Source of the DNA: an uncultured Bacteroidales bacterium
GTDB taxonomy: Bacteria > Bacteroidota > Bacteroidia > Bacteroidales > Bacteroidaceae
DNA length: 7,742 bases
Direction: 5' to 3'
NCBI GenBank assembly: GCA_902783615.1
Contig: CACZRQ010000191.1
Location: 1 to 7,742, forward strand
Shown here piece by piece: positions 5,656 through 7,742 of the stretch. Position numbers and translations under genes: made by a program. Position 1 is the first letter of the stretch; every line of letters begins with the position of its first letter. The notes beneath the pieces were generated by a model. That model worked only from the letters and a program-made list of their open reading frames with translations. It did not search any database and had not been told where the DNA came from.

Positions 5656-7092
5656 GGGAGTGTGTAAAGGCTCCAGCCCCATGGCAGCCGCCTTCTCAAT
5701 TAAGAACGCCACCTCCGCCTCCCGATTATCTGGCAAATTGTCATCAAGGATGGCATTCTTCAAGGCATCCTTCAGCACCCCTACCTCACGACTGGGTTGG
5801 AGGCCAAACATCTGCATGATTTCATTACCATCCACCAACGGCTGGAAATTCCTGCGATGATCCTTCTCTTTCAGCTCCTCCATCTTCTGACGCACCACCT
5901 GGAAGTTCTGCAAATAACGCTCTTTCTTCTCACGATTCTTGCTGGTGATGTCGGCCTCGCAGAGCAACATCAAGTCATCGATATCCTCACCTGCCTCGAA
6001 AAGCAAACGTCTTACAGCAGAGTCAGTTACCACATCATCAACAATGGCGATAGGTCTCATGTGCAAGCCCACCAGCTTCTGCACATATTTCATCTTCTCA
6101 TTCAGCGGCATCTTCATGCGCTTGAAAATCTGAGGCACCATCTTCTCACCAATGTAATTGTGGTTGTGGAATGTCCATCCCACCCCAGGCTCCCAACGCT
6201 TGGTAGCAGGTTTGGCTATGTCGTGCAGCAAAGCCGCCCATCGTAACCACAGGTTATCACTGTTGCGACTCACGTTGTCGAGCACCTCCAAAGTGTGATA
6301 GAAATTATCCTTATGACCTCGGCCATTGCGTGTTTCCACACCTTGCAGCTTCACCAACTCAGGGAAGATAATCTCTAACAATCCACATCGATCCAGCTCT
6401 ACAAAACCTTTTGAAGGGGTTTTTGAGAGGATAATCTTGTCCAACTCATCGTTGATGCGTTCTTTTGATATGATGTTGATACGCTCGCGGTTACGTTCCA
6501 ACGATTCGAAGGTTTCGTCATCGATGAAGAAATTCAGCTGAGTGGCAAACCTCACACAGCGCATCATGCGCAGGGGATCATCGCTGAATGTCACATCAGG
6601 ATCGAGCGGTGTGCGGATGGTACCTTCTTTCAAGTCTTCCAGTCCATCAAAAGGATCCACCAACTCGCCAAACCTGTCGGCATTGAGGCACACTGCCAAT
6701 GCATTGATGGTGAAGTCACGACGATTCTGGTCATCTTCCAGTGTACCATCTTCCACAATGGGTTTGCGAGAGTCGTGGGTATAAGATTCCTTGCGAGCCC
6801 CCACAAACTCGATTTCCTGACCCTTGTACTTCACCTGAGCCGTACCAAAGTTGCGGAACACAGAAACATGAGCACCCCTGCCCAACCGTTTGCCCAAAGC
6901 TTCGGCCATCGTGATGCCACTTCCCACCACCACTACATCGATATCAGTCGAGGGTCGTTGCAGGAAAAGGTCGCGCACATAGCCGCCCACCACGTAGCAC
7001 TCAAAGTGCAATTCGTCGGCAGTTTGCTGTATCAGCTGGAATATCTTACCAGCAAATTTATCCTTCAATTCTTCGGTTGTCAGGGTTATCAT
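5644..7092 (-). CDS. cca: CCA tRNA nucleotidyltransferase with HD domain
   Basis: This enzyme adds or repairs the 3'-terminal CCA of tRNAs in the cytoplasm, using CTP and ATP. It belongs to the class II nucleotidyltransferase/poly(A) polymerase family. The head domain shows YVVGGYVRD (33-41) and the metal-binding pair D50-x-D52. RRDFTINAL (124-132) and DDPLRMMRCVRFA (171-183) follow, as expected for the nucleotide-binding neck. An HD phosphohydrolase-type domain follows, with H266, then H290-D291 in LLHDIAKP. At 482 residues the length is normal for the HD-containing Bacteroidetes form. The sequence alone does not fully exclude poly(A) polymerase activity. The last six residues (HTPSPS) and the TGA at 5644-5646 lie in the C/G-rich repeat, so the natural 3' end was probably replaced by repeat sequence. 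Upstream it is divergent from the lipoprotein gene, with a candidate promoter at 7118-7148. Confidence 0.93.
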   Translation of the reverse strand: MITLTTEELKDKFAGKIFQLIQQTADELHFECYVVGGYVRDLFLQRPSTDIDVVVVGSGITMAEALGKRLGRGAHVSVFRNFGTAQVKYKGQEIEFVGARKESYTHDSRKPIVEDGTLEDDQNRRDFTINALAVCLNADRFGELVDPFDGLEDLKEGTIRTPLDPDVTFSDDPLRMMRCVRFATQLNFFIDDETFESLERNRERINIISKERINDELDKIILSKTPSKGFVELDRCGLLEIIFPELVKLQGVETRNGRGHKDNFYHTLEVLDNVSRNSDNLWLRWAALLHDIAKPATKRWEPGVGWTFHNHNYIGEKMVPQIFKRMKMPLNEKMKYVQKLVGLHMRPIAIVDDVVTDSAVRRLLFEAGEDIDDLMLLCEADITSKNREKKERYLQNFQVVRQKMEELKEKDHRRNFQPLVDGNEIMQMFGLQPSREVGVLKDALKNAILDDNLPDNREAEVAFLIEKAAAMGLEPLHTPSPS

Positions 7093-7114
7093 TATGCTAA
7101 AGTCCGTTAACGGG

Positions 7115-7145
7115 GTGCAAAATTACGGATTTATTTCTAACTTTG
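7115..7145 (+). promoter_or_regulatory. Candidate promoter of the lipoprotein gene
   Basis: TAACTTTG (7138-7145) matches TAnnTTTG fully. GTG (7115-7117) stands 20 bases upstream, a weaker stand-in for the -33 TTG. Transcription would start near 7152 and leave a leader of about 19 bases before the ATG at 7171. The two promoters occupy the same 34 bases. Confidence 0.6.
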
Positions 7146-7148
7146 CAA
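7118..7148 (-). promoter_or_regulatory. Candidate promoter of cca
   Basis: On the - strand TTG (7146-7148) is followed after 20 bases by TAATTTTG (7118-7125), a full match to the Bacteroidetes -7 element TAnnTTTG. Transcription would start near 7111 with a leader of about 19 bases before the cca ATG. Its -33 region falls directly beside the -7 element of the opposite promoter. Confidence 0.6.
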
Positions 7149-7170
7149 CATAAACTTGAACACATCGATT

Positions 7171-7742
7171 ATGAAAAGAAGATTATTACCTTTATTGGCA
7201 GGGATGATGGCATGCTTCAGCCTCATCAGTTGCAACAACATAGAGAAGCATGCAGACGTGAAGTTACAAGAAGCCAAGACGGCTTTCCAGCAAGGCAATT
7301 ACGACTTGGCCAAGCAGTTAATCGACAGTATCAAAGTCCTCTATCCCAAGGCATTCGATACACGTCGCACCAGTTTGGCTTTGCAACGCGAAGTGGAGTT
7401 GGCTGAGCAGAATAAGCTTCTGGCCGACATCGAATCGGAGTTGCAGGAAAAGCAACAGGCCATTGCCGACATGCAGGACTTGTTCGTTTTAGAAAAAGAT
7501 GCTGAATATCAGCGCATCGGCAATTACTTGGACAAGACACAAACGGTGGAGAAAAACATCCATCGTTCTTTCCTCCGATTCCAGGTAAGTGAAGAGGGGA
7601 AGCTGAGCATGACCTCAATTTACTGTGGTTCAGGCAATATTCACCACACGTCAGTAAAGGTAACAGCCACAAATGGCTCATCGGCTGAAACGCCCAACTC
7701 CAAGGACAGCTACGAAACTACCGATTTGGGCGAGCGCATCGA
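7171..7742 (+). CDS. Predicted lipoprotein with helical, coiled-coil body (partial)
   Basis: The reading frame is open from ATG 7171 to the window end (190 complete codons), so the C-terminus is missing. Residues 1-21 form a lipoprotein signal: MKRR, a hydrophobic stretch, and the lipobox L18-I19-S20-C21. The mature protein should therefore be lipid-anchored at the envelope, with Asn at +2. Residues about 28-61 (A-x-F-x-x-G-x-Y-x-x-A with YPKA at 58-61) resemble one TPR-like helix pair. Residues about 69-110 are rich in E, Q, K and L and look like a coiled coil. The part after about 130 (FLRFQVSEEGKLSMTSIYCGSG) looks like the start of a beta-rich domain. I recall similar uncharacterised lipoproteins in Bacteroidales but assign no function. 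The gene is divergent from cca and shares its promoter region; no functional link is implied. Confidence 0.82.
   Translation, partial: MKRRLLPLLAGMMACFSLISCNNIEKHADVKLQEAKTAFQQGNYDLAKQLIDSIKVLYPKAFDTRRTSLALQREVELAEQNKLLADIESELQEKQQAIADMQDLFVLEKDAEYQRIGNYLDKTQTVEKNIHRSFLRFQVSEEGKLSMTSIYCGSGNIHHTSVKVTATNGSSAETPNSKDSYETTDLGERI

Noticed and set aside
7331..7681. 116-residue open frame on the - strand
   Set aside because: It is antisense to the lipoprotein frame, which has a clear signal peptide and lipobox; the Cys/Pro-rich translation looks like a shadow frame.

Overview
The window looks like chromosomal DNA of a Bacteroidales bacterium, most likely Prevotellaceae. This rests on recognised protein families, on -7 elements of the Bacteroidetes type (TAnnTTTG) and on the general absence of strong Shine-Dalgarno sites. 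The genus is inferred; no rRNA or other marker gene is present.

Left part (1-3160, + strand): the end of a YARHG-domain protein is followed after 4 bases by a 987-residue protein. That protein joins two receiver-like domains to a PEP-synthase-type ATP-binding domain and a conserved C-terminal GPGRWG domain. It lacks the phosphohistidine and PEP-binding parts of true PEP synthase and is probably a signalling or regulatory protein. A perfect hairpin at 3163-3190 separates it from the convergent next unit.

Middle (3193-5300, - strand): rfbA and rfbB, the first two steps of dTDP-sugar synthesis, form a two-gene unit. A candidate promoter, an inverted repeat and an unusually strong Shine-Dalgarno site lie in front of rfbA. 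The rfbC and rfbD genes needed for dTDP-L-rhamnose are not beside them.

Repeat island (about 5343-5655): between rfbA and the upstream cca gene lies a non-coding composite repeat. It holds a 16-base direct repeat, a 9-base tandem repeat, three stem-loops that all have a GAA loop, and a run of C-rich/G-rich palindromes that reaches into the 3' end of cca and supplies its stop codon. This is the most unusual non-coding structure in the window.

Right part (5644-7742): cca (tRNA nucleotidyltransferase with an HD domain, - strand) is divergent from a lipoprotein gene with a helical, coiled-coil body that runs off the window. The 78 bases between them hold two overlapping, almost mirror-symmetric promoters. 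No transposase, CRISPR array, RNA gene or phage gene was seen. Most of the window is ordinary housekeeping and envelope-sugar content.
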